52,991 bases of DNA from Kitasatospora griseola (GCF_014648555.1 NZ_BMRI01000004.1:122190-175180), one strand, 5' to 3'. Positions 36,022-43,956 are shown, counted from the stretch's first letter. The notes: generated by a model from the letters alone, not told the origin. Translations and numbers: made by a program.

Positions 36022-36816
36022 ATGACGACAGTGGTCGACGGCGGCGACCGGGCCGATGCCCGCCGCAATCGGGCGAAGGTGCTGGCCGCCGCCGGGGAGG
36101 CGTTCGCCGAGCAGGGACTCGACGTCCCGTTGGGCGACATCGCGCGCCGGGCCGGTGTCGGCGCCGGCACCGTGTACCGGCATTTCCCCAGTAAGCAGGC
36201 GCTCCTCGAAGCGGTGCACGCGCAGCACCTGAACGACCTGATCGCCTCCGGCGAGCGGCAGGCGGCCCGATTCGCGCCCACCGAGGCGTTCTTCGGGTTC
36301 CTCCTGGAGGTGGTCGAGACGTCCCGGCGGCGCGGACCGGTCTGCGACCTGGTGACCGCCGACCCGAGTTGGCCGCGCCCGGTGCTGACGGCGGCCGTGC
36401 AGCGGTTCCGCCAAGTCCTGACGGCCCTGCTCCACGCGGCGCAGCGGGCCGGCGGGGTCCGCCCCGACCTCGGCCCCGAGGACGTCGCCTCGTTCGCCGT
36501 GGGGTGCGCCTCGATGCTCACCGCGCGCCGCGACCCCCAGGCCGGACTCCAGCTCGTCCGGCTCGCCCTGGACGGGCTGCGGCCGTCCACTTCCGTCACG
36601 GAACAACCACCCTTTCGTGACACGCTCGGCGGCCGCCGGACGCTCGCCGCCGCCTGCGAGGAGTGCGGGGCCGCCCTCACGCCCCGACCCACCGGCCGCC
36701 CGGTGCGCTACTGCGGACCCACCTGCCGCCAACGGGCCCACCGCCGCCGCCCGGCCTCCGGTCCCCCTCCGACCGATGTCCCGCCCGCCTGCCGCAGCGC
36801 CGAGGTCCCGGCCTAG
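36022..36816 (+). CDS. TetR/AcrR-family regulator with C-terminal zinc-finger-like tail
   Basis: The 264-residue product has a TetR helix-turn-helix (NRAKVLAAAGEAFAEQGLDVPLGDIARRAGVGAGTVYRHFPSKQALL) and a TetR_C ligand domain to about residue 195. It then continues with an added tail containing C212-x2-C215 and C231-x3-C235 (CEECGAA and YCGPTCRQRAHRRR). That spacing and the YCxxxCRQRAxR ending look like a small zinc-binding module; the final about 30 residues are Pro-rich. Typical TetR proteins are about 190-210 residues. It is divergent from the NmrA oxidoreductase and likely represses it. Confidence 0.88.
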   Translation: MTTVVDGGDRADARRNRAKVLAAAGEAFAEQGLDVPLGDIARRAGVGAGTVYRHFPSKQALLEAVHAQHLNDLIASGERQAARFAPTEAFFGFLLEVVETSRRRGPVCDLVTADPSWPRPVLTAAVQRFRQVLTALLHAAQRAGGVRPDLGPEDVASFAVGCASMLTARRDPQAGLQLVRLALDGLRPSTSVTEQPPFRDTLGGRRTLAAACEECGAALTPRPTGRPVRYCGPTCRQRAHRRRPASGPPPTDVPPACRSAEVPA

Positions 36817-36825
36817 GCTCCCACC

Positions 36826-37040
36826 GTGACCAAGGAATTGAAGTGCACCCACTGCGGGAGTCCCGGTCTCGACCAGGGCTTCGTCGAGGACCGCGGTGAG
36901 GGCAGCCGGGGCGACGCCCGCTGGAGCGTGGCCTGTTCGGCGGGGCCAGGCGCTTCGGCCGACCCCACTTCCAGATCGACGCCTTCCGCTGCCCGCAGTG
37001 CGGCCACCTGGAACTGTTCGCCCGTCAGCAGCTCAGCTAG
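36826..37040 (+). pseudogene. Zinc-ribbon protein gene broken by a frameshift
   Basis: From GTG 36826 the frame reads MTKELKCTHCGSPGLDQGF, then VEDRGEGSRGDARW, like a streptomycete zinc-ribbon family. At about 36920 it leaves that frame; the family's second half (LERGLFGGARRFGRPHF, then QIDAFRCPQCGHLELFA) continues in another frame to a TAG at 37040. The two cysteine pairs (CTHC and CPQC) are therefore split between frames. The junction lies at CTGG (36921-36924). A deletion of a short segment between two CGCTGG-like repeats would explain both the frameshift and the missing residues. Sequencing error is the alternative. Confidence 0.68.
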
Positions 37041-37182
37041 GCCCGGCCCGGCTCGCCCGGCGCCCGCCGGAGGGAGTCCTCACCCCCGCACCTCCCGATC
37101 CGGCGCAGCACCAGGTCGGTCTGCTGCACCGGGTGGGCGTGGAGCTCTTCGGCGGTGGTGAGCGGGCCGCGAACAGTCTTCC

Positions 37183-37863
37183 CTACTGTGACGCCGTCCC
37201 GGCCGGATGGCCGATCTCGGCCAGGTCCTCGGCGAGGTCGGCCAGGGTGAGTTCGGGGTTGAGGACGGCCACCAGGTCCTCCGTCAGCGGCTCGCCGGCG
37301 AAGATCGCGCGGACGGCCGCCAGGTCGATCTCGGCCTCCAGGTACTCCTCGGCGTGCGCGTGGTACGCCTCCGGCCGGCGGTCCGTCAGCAGCGCGAACA
37401 GGGCGTCCGCGCCGTCGGGGTCGGGTCCGGCGGGGAAGTCGATCGCGCCGTGCCGCCAGGCCGGGTCGGCGGTCTCGCGCCACAGGCAGACCGTCACCAC
37501 CGGGGTGCCGTTCTCGTCGCTGAACGCCGGCTCGGCGACCTGCGCGGCGAACGCGGCAGGCACGTCATCCAGTACGCCGGGCCACACCTCGCCGTCGTGG
37601 CCGTACGGGCTCATCTCCGCCTCGTGGGCGAACCCGCGCACGTACGCGCCGGCGGGTTCGAACACGATCGCGTACTCGTCGCCGCTGCCGTTCCGCATCG
37701 AGGCCAGGTGCCGCCCGGCCGCCGCGTCCCACCGGCTGTCGTAGCCGAAGTACCGGTCCTCCCAGGCAGGGATCAGGATCGCGTCCAGCATTGCCAAGGT
37801 CCGGCAGTGGTTCTGGAGTTCGGCGACGGAGGGCAGCGCCGCGGCGACGTGTTCAACGGTCAT
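37183..37863 (-). CDS. Conserved hypothetical protein
   Basis: The 226-residue product from ATG 37863 resembles a streptomycete family I know only as hypothetical. Conserved-looking parts are LPSVAELQNHCRTLAMLDAIL, WEDRYFGYDSRW, MRNGSGDEYAIVF, RGFAHEAEMSPY and a C-terminal LTLADLAEDLAEIGHP. It is acidic, has no signal peptide or membrane segment, and no catalytic motif. Alternative in-frame starts exist upstream. The neighbour is a GNAT gene divergent at 38005, 141 bp away. No function is assigned. Confidence 0.72.
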   Translation of the reverse strand: MTVEHVAAALPSVAELQNHCRTLAMLDAILIPAWEDRYFGYDSRWDAAAGRHLASMRNGSGDEYAIVFEPAGAYVRGFAHEAEMSPYGHDGEVWPGVLDDVPAAFAAQVAEPAFSDENGTPVVTVCLWRETADPAWRHGAIDFPAGPDPDGADALFALLTDRRPEAYHAHAEEYLEAEIDLAAVRAIFAGEPLTEDLVAVLNPELTLADLAEDLAEIGHPAGTASQ

Positions 37864-38004
37864 ACCGGCATCCAAGCAGGTCATACCCACACTCAGCGCC
37901 GCACTCCGGCCCGCCCGCCGCCACGCACTCCACCCCGCCCGCCGGCCCGCCCGTCGGCCCGAAAACCGGGTGCCCGCGGCCGCCGGGACGCAGCACAATG
38001 CCGC

Positions 38005-38712
38005 ATGCTGATCGATCACTGGCCCGTGCTGGGCCTGCGACTGAGGACGCCCCGGCTGGAGCTTCGGCTGCCCGGGGACGAGGAATTGGCCGCGCTGGCG
38101 GACCTGGCGGCGGGCGGCGTCCACGCCGCGGACCGGATGCCCTTCCTGGTGCCGTGGACGGATCTGCCGCCCGCCGAGCGGGCCCGTTCGGTGGTGCAGC
38201 ACCACTGGCGGCGGCTCGGCTCTTGGTCGCCGGACGACTGGGCGCTCAACCTCGCCGTGTTCGCGGACGGGCGGGTGGTGGGCCTGCAGACCGTCGCCGC
38301 ACGGGACTTCGGCGTGCTGCGGCAGGTGGGCACCGGGTCCTGGCTGGGCGCGCCGCACCAGGGGCGGGGCATCGGCACGGAGATGCGCGCGGCTGTCCTG
38401 CACCTGGCCTTCGCGGGGCTGGGCGCGGACGAGGCGGTCTCGGACGCGTTCGCGGACAACGCCGCCTCGGCCGCCGTCTCCCGCAAGCACGGCTACCGGC
38501 CGGACGGCGTCGAGCAGGTGGTGGTGCGCGGCCGCCGGATGACGTCCCACCGGTTCCGGCTGACCCGCGCCAACTGGGAGGCCGGCCGCACCACCCCCGT
38601 CACGATCGACGGCCTCGCGCCCTGCCTGCCCCTCTTCGGCCTACCGGGTCAAGCCCCGCCGTCGCCCCCGCAGGAGGTGCGGACCTTCAGGGTGGGAAGC
38701 AGTTCGACGTGA
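38005..38712 (+). CDS. GNAT family N-acetyltransferase (RimJ/RimL type)
   Basis: The 235-residue product begins LRLRTPRLELRLPGDEEL, the standard RimJ/RimL opening. It carries the acetyl-CoA loop GAPHQGRGIGTEMRAAVLHLAF (QGRGIGT) and the C-terminal NAASAAVSRKHGYRPDGV. The ATG at 38005 gives the family start; the frame is open for about 260 codons upstream as a shadow. A long C-terminal tail runs into the 3' end of the convergent regulator gene with 64 bp overlap. Substrate unknown. Confidence 0.88.
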   Translation: MLIDHWPVLGLRLRTPRLELRLPGDEELAALADLAAGGVHAADRMPFLVPWTDLPPAERARSVVQHHWRRLGSWSPDDWALNLAVFADGRVVGLQTVAARDFGVLRQVGTGSWLGAPHQGRGIGTEMRAAVLHLAFAGLGADEAVSDAFADNAASAAVSRKHGYRPDGVEQVVVRGRRMTSHRFRLTRANWEAGRTTPVTIDGLAPCLPLFGLPGQAPPSPPQEVRTFRVGSSST

Positions 38713-39734
38713 TAGGCGGGGAGGCCGGAGCCGCCGTCGAGGCGGCGGAGCAGGAGTTCGAGGGCGGCGGCGCCGACGGACTTCTTGGGTGGGGCGACGG
38801 CGGTGAGCGGGGGTGCGGCGAGGGCGGCGAAGACGTCGTCGTAGGAGATCAGGGCGACGTCCTCGGGGACGCGCAGGCCGCGGATGCGCAGCAGCGGCGG
38901 GAGTTGGATGGCGTCCTGGTCGTTGTGGACGAGGACGGCGCGGACGCCGTCGGCGGTGGCTTCGGCGATCTGCTGGGCGACCCACTCGGGGTCGGGGACG
39001 CCGGCGGGGGTGCCCGGGCGGTGCATGTCGATGACGGGGCGGGTGCGCAGGCCGAGCAGGTGGGCGGCTTCGGCGTAGCCGGTGCGGACCTGGTGGGCCG
39101 TCCAGGTGTCGGCGCGGGCGGCGAGCAGCACGGTGTCGTGGCCGAGGGCGGCGAGGTGGCGCAGCGCGAGCAGCACGCCGTGGCGGTGGTCGGAGCCGAC
39201 GGCGTCGAGTTCGGCGGCGGCGCTGCCGGGGTCGGCCTTGCGTTCCACCAGGACGGCGGGGACGGGGAGTTCGGCGAGCCAATGGTGGTGGTCGGGGTGG
39301 TGCGTCGGGTCGCCGGGCTGCCAGTTGGGGGTGAGCAGCAGGCCGTCGACGCCGGATTCGAGCAGGCGCTCGACCTGGGCGCGGTCGTCGCGGGCCTCGT
39401 ACGCGGCGATGCCGAGGACCAGTCGGGCGCCGGCGGTGGCGGCGGCGGCGCGGGCGCCGGCGATCACTTCGTCGAAGTAGGAGCCGACGGTGGGGACCAG
39501 CATGCCGATGACCCGGTCGTGGCGGCCGGGGCGGGCGTTCGGGCCGCTGTCGGGGAGGGAGACGGAGCCGTGCGAGCGGGCGAGTTCGCCGGCGTCGGCG
39601 AGGGCGGCGACGTCCCGGCGGACGGTGACCGCGGGGATGCCGAGGCGGGTGGCCAGGTCGACCACCCGGACGGTGCCGAGGTCGCGCACGACCTGCAGGA
39701 TCCGTGCCCGGCGTTCGTCTGCCGTGACGGTCAT
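38649..39734 (-). CDS. DeoR-type HTH regulator with LacI/periplasmic-binding sensor domain
   Basis: The 361-residue product has an N-terminal DeoR helix-turn-helix (RRARILQVVRDLGTVRVVDLATRLGIPAVTVRRDVAALADAGEL) joined to a LacI-like sugar-binding domain (VIGMLVPTVGSYFDEVIAGARAAAATAGARLVLGI, GVDGLLLTP, VPAVLVERK, DVALISYDDVFAALAAPPLTAV). The ATG at 39734 is chosen because upstream codons have no conserved part. It is divergent from a secreted beta-helix protein. Operator-like GATC repeats between them also occur 9 kb away in front of the sugar-uptake operon and the DUF2264 gene. It is the best candidate for controlling all three units in response to a sugar. Confidence 0.87.
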   Translation of the reverse strand: MTVTADERRARILQVVRDLGTVRVVDLATRLGIPAVTVRRDVAALADAGELARSHGSVSLPDSGPNARPGRHDRVIGMLVPTVGSYFDEVIAGARAAAATAGARLVLGIAAYEARDDRAQVERLLESGVDGLLLTPNWQPGDPTHHPDHHHWLAELPVPAVLVERKADPGSAAAELDAVGSDHRHGVLLALRHLAALGHDTVLLAARADTWTAHQVRTGYAEAAHLLGLRTRPVIDMHRPGTPAGVPDPEWVAQQIAEATADGVRAVLVHNDQDAIQLPPLLRIRGLRVPEDVALISYDDVFAALAAPPLTAVAPPKKSVGAAALELLLRRLDGGSGLPAYHVELLPTLKVRTSCGGDGGA

Positions 39735-39821
39735 GGCGTCCTCTCCTGGTGAGCTCCGCGGGCCCGGTCGGGCCGCGGCGGCAGGTGCGGTGGACCAGCG
39801 CCACCCCTGCCGATCAATTTT

Positions 39822-39847
39822 TATCATTCGATCGCCATTCGATCGAA
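39822..39847. promoter_or_regulatory. Tandem operator-like repeats before the beta-helix gene
   Basis: TATCATTCGATC (39822-39833) matches GATCATTCGATC at 30654-30665 in 11 of 12 bases. It is followed by a second ATTCGATC inside the perfect 10-bp palindrome TTCGATCGAA (39838-39847). The region is strikingly AT-rich compared with its surroundings and lies in the divergent gap between the regulator and its likely target. Confidence 0.6.
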
Positions 39848-39860
39848 AGGTCTGAAGTTA

Positions 39861-39889
39861 TTGACTCGATCAGATGGTCAACCTACGGT
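39861..39889 (+). promoter_or_regulatory. Promoter of the secreted beta-helix gene
   Basis: TTGACT (39861-39866), 17 bp, then TACGGT (39884-39889), located about 50 bp upstream of the ATG at 39938. The spacer contains CGATCA, and TTGAC/GTCAA arms flank it as a further inverted repeat. Confidence 0.6.
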
Positions 39890-39937
39890 GCGGAATCGGG
39901 CGCCCCATCCCACCCTCCATTCTCGGGAGTCCCAACG

Positions 39938-41938
39938 ATGCTCCTGCACCGTTCCCTTCGGCGTGCCCTGCCTCCGGCCCTGGCCGCCGCCACCCTCCTG
40001 ACCCCGGCGCTGCCGGCGGGCACGGCGAGAGCCGCCGCCGGCACCGCCTGGTACCTGGACTGTTCGGCCGCCGACGACGGCTCGGGCAGCCAGGCCAGTC
40101 CGTGGAACAGCCTCGCCTCCGCCAACGCGCACCTCTTCCAGCCCGGCGACCAGTTGCTGCTCAAGCGCGGCGCGACCTGCACCGGCACCCTGCAGCCGCA
40201 GGGCTCCGGAACGGCCGGCGCGCCGATCACCCTGGCGGGCTACGGTACCGGCACCGCCCGCCCGGTGGTGGCGGGCGACCCGGCGAGCAGCCAGAACGCG
40301 GCCGTCCGCCTCTACAACGTGGAGCAGTGGGAGATCCGCGACCTGGAGATCACCTTCCGGGACACCGCCGCCGCCAAGCGGGAGCGCAACGGCCTGCTGG
40401 TGGAGATCGCCGACCTGCCGAGCGGCGTCGGCACCCACTACCTGGTGGACGACGTGTACGTGCACGACGTCAACGGCGACGCCACCAAGTGGTCCAACGG
40501 CATCCAGTTCCGGGTCTCCGGCACCACCACCCCGACCAACTTCGACGACGTCACGGTGCAGAACTCGCAGATCGCGCACGTCGACCGGGAGGGCCTGACC
40601 AACCGCTCGACCTGGATGTGCCGGCCGAGCTACGGCACCGGCGACGGCTGCGGCACCACCAACAACTGGCGGGCCAGCACCCGGCTGGTGTTCCGCGGCA
40701 ACACCGTCCAGGACACCGGCGGCGACGGCATCGTGGTGCGGGCCGCCGACCACGCGCTGGTCGAGCACAACACCGCCTTCGACCTGGCGATGCGCCCGAT
40801 GGGCTCGAACGCCGGGATCTGGACCATCAACTCCGACTCCACGACGATCCAGTACAACGAGGTGCACCACGTGCGCCGGCTGTCCGACAACAACGACGGC
40901 ATGGCCTTCGACTCGGACTACGGCAACAACGGGGCGCTGTTCCAGTACAACTACAGCCACGACAACCAGGGCGGCTTCATGCTGTTCTGCGGCGCCTGCG
41001 GGGCGGGCTCGTCCTCGACCGGCACGGTGGTGCGCAACAACCTGAGCCGGGCCGACCAGAGCCGCTGGCTGTTCGCCGTCGGTGAGAAGAACGCCCGGAT
41101 GTACAACAACACCGTGTACCTGCCGGCCGGTTCGACCACCCCGATCATCCAGCAGGGCTCGGGCACCTCGACCACCGCGCTCAGCGGCAACCTCTTCTAC
41201 AACCTGGGCAGCGGCGGCTACACCGGCTTCGGCACCAGCGCCTACAAGCCCGGCGACTTCAGCTGGGACGCCAACGCCTTCTGGGGCGCCCACCCGGCCA
41301 ACGAGCCGACCGACGCCCGGAAGGTGACGGCCGACCCGCAGTTGGCGAACCCGGGCGGCGCCGCCCCGGCCGACTACCGGCTGGGCGCCGCCTCCCCGGC
41401 CCGGGGCGCGGGCGCCGTCGTCCCCGCCAATGGCGGGCGGGACTACTTCGGCGCCCCGGTGCCGCAGGTGTGCCGCCCCGACATCGGCTTCCAGCAGGCG
41501 AGCGCCTTCGACGACGCGACCTGCAGCGCGCCCGACCCCGTCCGCAACGGCGGCTTCGAGGCCGGGACGCTCGCCCCGTGGACGTACTACGGCGGCATGC
41601 AGCTGGACACCGCCAACGCCCACAGCGGCACCGCCGCCGTGCGGGTCGGCCCGGCGCAGGCCGCCGCCGAGCAGATCATCTCCGTGCAGCCGGGCACCAG
41701 CTACCGGCTGACCGGTTGGGGCAAGGTGTCGGCGGCCGGCACCGAACTGTCGCTGGGCGCCATGGAGTACGACACCGCCGGCTCCAGCAACCGGGCGGCC
41801 TTCACCACGACCGCCTGGAGCCAGGGCTCGGCCGTCTTCACCACCGGCCCGACCGCCACCACCGCGCGCATCTACTGCTATGCGCGCAGCGGCAGCGGCT
41901 ACGGCTGGTGCGACGACGTGACGGTCACCAAGGTCTGA
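39938..41938 (+). CDS. Secreted right-handed parallel beta-helix protein with C-terminal carbohydrate-binding-like domain
   Basis: The 666-residue product has an Ala-rich signal peptide (LRRALPPALAAATLLTPALPA). It continues with the polysaccharide-lyase-like opening WYLDCSAADDGSGSQASPW, then the SLASANAHLFQPGDQLLLKRG segment. Many parallel beta-helix rungs follow (for example GIVVRAADHALVEHNTAFDL, TTIQYNEVHHV, GALFQYNYSHDNQGG, ARMYNNTVYLPAG). From about residue 535, NGGFEAGTLAPW begins a jelly-roll domain like CBM4/9 (WTYYGGMQLDTANAHSGTAAVRVG). The fold fits pectate-lyase-like enzymes (PL9 and relatives) or GH28-type hydrolases; no catalytic residue can be assigned with confidence. Context with the DeoR/LacI regulator and shared operator suggests it makes the oligosaccharides that the 26-30 kb operon imports. 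Confidence 0.87.
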   Translation: MLLHRSLRRALPPALAAATLLTPALPAGTARAAAGTAWYLDCSAADDGSGSQASPWNSLASANAHLFQPGDQLLLKRGATCTGTLQPQGSGTAGAPITLAGYGTGTARPVVAGDPASSQNAAVRLYNVEQWEIRDLEITFRDTAAAKRERNGLLVEIADLPSGVGTHYLVDDVYVHDVNGDATKWSNGIQFRVSGTTTPTNFDDVTVQNSQIAHVDREGLTNRSTWMCRPSYGTGDGCGTTNNWRASTRLVFRGNTVQDTGGDGIVVRAADHALVEHNTAFDLAMRPMGSNAGIWTINSDSTTIQYNEVHHVRRLSDNNDGMAFDSDYGNNGALFQYNYSHDNQGGFMLFCGACGAGSSSTGTVVRNNLSRADQSRWLFAVGEKNARMYNNTVYLPAGSTTPIIQQGSGTSTTALSGNLFYNLGSGGYTGFGTSAYKPGDFSWDANAFWGAHPANEPTDARKVTADPQLANPGGAAPADYRLGAASPARGAGAVVPANGGRDYFGAPVPQVCRPDIGFQQASAFDDATCSAPDPVRNGGFEAGTLAPWTYYGGMQLDTANAHSGTAAVRVGPAQAAAEQIISVQPGTSYRLTGWGKVSAAGTELSLGAMEYDTAGSSNRAAFTTTAWSQGSAVFTTGPTATTARIYCYARSGSGYGWCDDVTVTKV

Positions 41939-41963
41939 GCGGCCGCCACCCGGCGGGCCGGAC

Positions 41964-43574
41964 TCAGCGCGGGTCCACCGCGTGGAGCTCACCCCCGTCC
42001 CACTCCAGCCAGCGGGTGATGCCGATCTCCCGCAGGAACGGGTAGTCGTGGCTGGCGACGACCAGCGTGCCCCGGTAGCCCGCGAGGGCCTGGGTGAGCT
42101 GGCGGACGCTGGCCAGATCCAGGTTGTTGGTCGGCTCGTCGAGCAGCAGCAGCTGCGGCGGCGGGTCGGCCAGCAGCAGGGCCGCCAGCGTCGCCCGGAA
42201 GCGCTCGCCGCCGGAGAGCGTGCCGGCCTGCTGGTCGGCCCGGGCGCCGCGGAACAGGAACCGGGCGAGCCGGGCCCGGACGTCGTTGTCCGTGGCGGCC
42301 GGGGCGTACGCCTTGACGTTCCGGAAGACGGTGGCTTCGTCGTCCAGCACGTCGAGGCGCTGCGGCAGGTACCGCATCGGCACCGGCGTGGTGATCATGC
42401 CCTCGGCGGGCGCGAGCTCCCCCGCGACGGTGCGCAGCAGCGTGGTCTTGCCGGTGCCGTTGCGGCCGATCAGGGCGACCCGCTCGGGCCCGCGCAGCTC
42501 CAGGTCGACCACTCCGCCGTAGGCCAGCCGGACGCGTTCGAGCTGCAGCACGCTGCGCCCGGCGGGGACGGCGGTGCGGGGCAGGTCGATGCGGATCTCC
42601 GCGTCGTCCCGCACCGCCTCCTCGGCGACGGCGAGGCGCTCCTTGGCCTCGTTGAGGCGCTCGGTGTGCATGCCGCGCAGGCGGCCCGCGGTCTCCTCGC
42701 CCTTGCCCTGGAGCTTGTCGGCGAGGGCCTTGGGGTCGTTGCGCCGCACCGAGCGGGCCTTGCCGTAGGCCGCGGACTTGGCGAGCCGCTGGGTGGCCTC
42801 GACCAGATCCCGCTTCTGCCGCTTCACATCGGCCTCGGCGTTGCGGACCAGGCGTTCGGCGCTCTCCTGCTCGGCCGCGAGGGCCGCCCGGTAGGCGCTG
42901 AAGTTGCCGCCGTACCAGGTGACTTCGCCGTCCCTCAGGTCGGCGATCTGGTCGACCCGCTCCAGCAGCTCCCGGTCGTGGCTGACCAGCAGCAGCACGC
43001 CCGGGAAGGCGGCCACCGCGTCGTACAGCCGGGCCCGGGCCTGGGCGTCCAGGTTGTTGGTGGGCTCGTCGAGCAGCAGCACGTCGGGGCGGCGCAGCAG
43101 CAGCGCGGCGAGGTGCAGCAGTACGGCCTGGCCGCCGGAGAGTTCGCCGGTGGTGCGGTCCAGGTGCAGCCCCGCCAGGCCGAGGCGGTCGAGGGTGGCG
43201 CGGGCGCGCTCCTCGACGTCCCAGTCGTCGCCGATGGCGGCGAAGTGCCGTTCGTCGACGTCTCCGGACTCGATGGCGTGCAGGGCTTCGCGCTTGGCGC
43301 GGATGCCGAGCGTCTCGTCCACCCGCTGGTCCGAAGCGACCGTCAGGTCCTGTGGCAGGTAGGCGAGTTCACCGGCGATCCGGACGGTGCCGGAGGCGGG
43401 GGTGAGCTCGCCCGCGATCAGCCGCAGCAGCGTGGACTTGCCGGCGCCGTTCAGGCCGACCAGCCCCGTCCGGCCGGGGCCGACCGCGAGGTGGAAACCG
43501 CTCAGCACGGGGCGGCCGTCGGGCCATTCGAAGCCGAGGTCGGTGCAGAGGATCGAGGTGGTGGGTTGCGCCAT
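41964..43574 (-). CDS. ABC-F family ATPase (antibiotic-resistance-type leader)
   Basis: The 536-residue soluble tandem ABC protein has Walker A GLNGAGKST at 40-48 with LSGGQA and LLDEPTNNLD in domain 1. Domain 2 has GRNGTGKTT with LSGGERFRATLAALLL and LLDEPTNNLD. The inter-domain linker is helical and charged (AEQESAERLVRNAEADVKRQKRDLVEATQRLAKS), and there are no membrane segments, so it is ABC-F: a ribosome-binding protein rather than an exporter. It is divergent from a second ABC-F gene. A 40-codon ORF in its about 200-base leader (43651-43773) suggests drug-induced attenuation, as in other resistance ABC-F genes. GGAGG lies before the ATG. Confidence 0.92.
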   Translation of the reverse strand: MAQPTTSILCTDLGFEWPDGRPVLSGFHLAVGPGRTGLVGLNGAGKSTLLRLIAGELTPASGTVRIAGELAYLPQDLTVASDQRVDETLGIRAKREALHAIESGDVDERHFAAIGDDWDVEERARATLDRLGLAGLHLDRTTGELSGGQAVLLHLAALLLRRPDVLLLDEPTNNLDAQARARLYDAVAAFPGVLLLVSHDRELLERVDQIADLRDGEVTWYGGNFSAYRAALAAEQESAERLVRNAEADVKRQKRDLVEATQRLAKSAAYGKARSVRRNDPKALADKLQGKGEETAGRLRGMHTERLNEAKERLAVAEEAVRDDAEIRIDLPRTAVPAGRSVLQLERVRLAYGGVVDLELRGPERVALIGRNGTGKTTLLRTVAGELAPAEGMITTPVPMRYLPQRLDVLDDEATVFRNVKAYAPAATDNDVRARLARFLFRGARADQQAGTLSGGERFRATLAALLLADPPPQLLLLDEPTNNLDLASVRQLTQALAGYRGTLVVASHDYPFLREIGITRWLEWDGGELHAVDPR

Positions 43575-43650
43575 GGAGGGCCTCCGTCAGTTGCCGTGGA
43601 AAAGGGGACAACACGGGGAGACACCGGGGACGCGGCTGCGAGAAGGGCCG

Positions 43651-43773
43651 TCACGGGAAAGCAGAAACCCGCACGGGAGCCATGGATCGCTGCCCAGCCG
43701 AGGTCGCACTCGCGCCCGCACGCCGAAGAAAAGCCCGGAAACAACACGGGTGTGGCGTGGCGCGGTGTCTCAT
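43651..43773 (-). CDS. Putative leader peptide of the ABC-F gene
   Basis: From the ATG at 43773 a 40-codon frame (MRHRATPHPCCFRAFLRRAG, then ASATSAGQRSMAP) runs to TGA at 43651, with TGAGG just upstream. It lies wholly inside the about 200-base leader of the ABC-F gene and begins about 50 bases after the predicted promoter. It is Arg/Ala-rich with a CysCys pair. Leaders of this kind let a stalled ribosome change RNA folding and turn on the resistance gene. No transcript data are available, so both expression and role are inferred. Confidence 0.5.
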   Translation of the reverse strand: MRHRATPHPCCFRAFLRRAGASATSAGQRSMAPVRVSAFP

Positions 43774-43826
43774 GACCTCAGACAAGCAACGGCCTTCTCC
43801 AGACATGCGGGAATGTGACGCCTCCG

Positions 43827-43856
43827 AGCGTACGGAACCCCTGCCGCCGGGTGCAA
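43827..43856 (-). promoter_or_regulatory. Promoter of the ABC-F leader transcript
   Basis: On the minus strand, TTGCAC (43851-43856), 18 bp, then TACGCT (43827-43832). The leader ORF starts 53 bases downstream. Between this promoter and the divergent ABC-F gene lies about 85 bp with no other feature seen. Confidence 0.45.
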
Positions 43857-43941
43857 CGGAATTAAGTCCCGAGTCGGGGACGAGTCGCACCCCCGGCACC
43901 GCAGGCCGGGCCGCCCGGCCGGAGGTGCTTCGGGCGGCGTC

Positions 43942-43947
43942 TAAAAT
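43942..43947 (+). promoter_or_regulatory. -10 box of the second ABC-F gene (leaderless)
   Basis: TAAAAT lies 9 bases before the ATG at 43957 with no Shine-Dalgarno in between, so the transcript should start at or next to the start codon. Confidence 0.5.
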
Positions 43948-43956
43948 CGACTCATC

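Noticed and set aside
37041..37182. Minus-strand stretch reading GPLTTAEELHAHPVQQTDLVLRR
   Set aside because: It looks protein-like but has no start codon or ribosome site and I recognise no family; possibly a small remnant, not supported well enough to list as a gene.
43502..43747. 81-codon minus-strand frame reading through the ABC-F leader into the gene
   Set aside because: It runs into the ABC-F coding region in another frame and has no ribosome site; the 40-codon ORF from 43773 is better placed as a leader.
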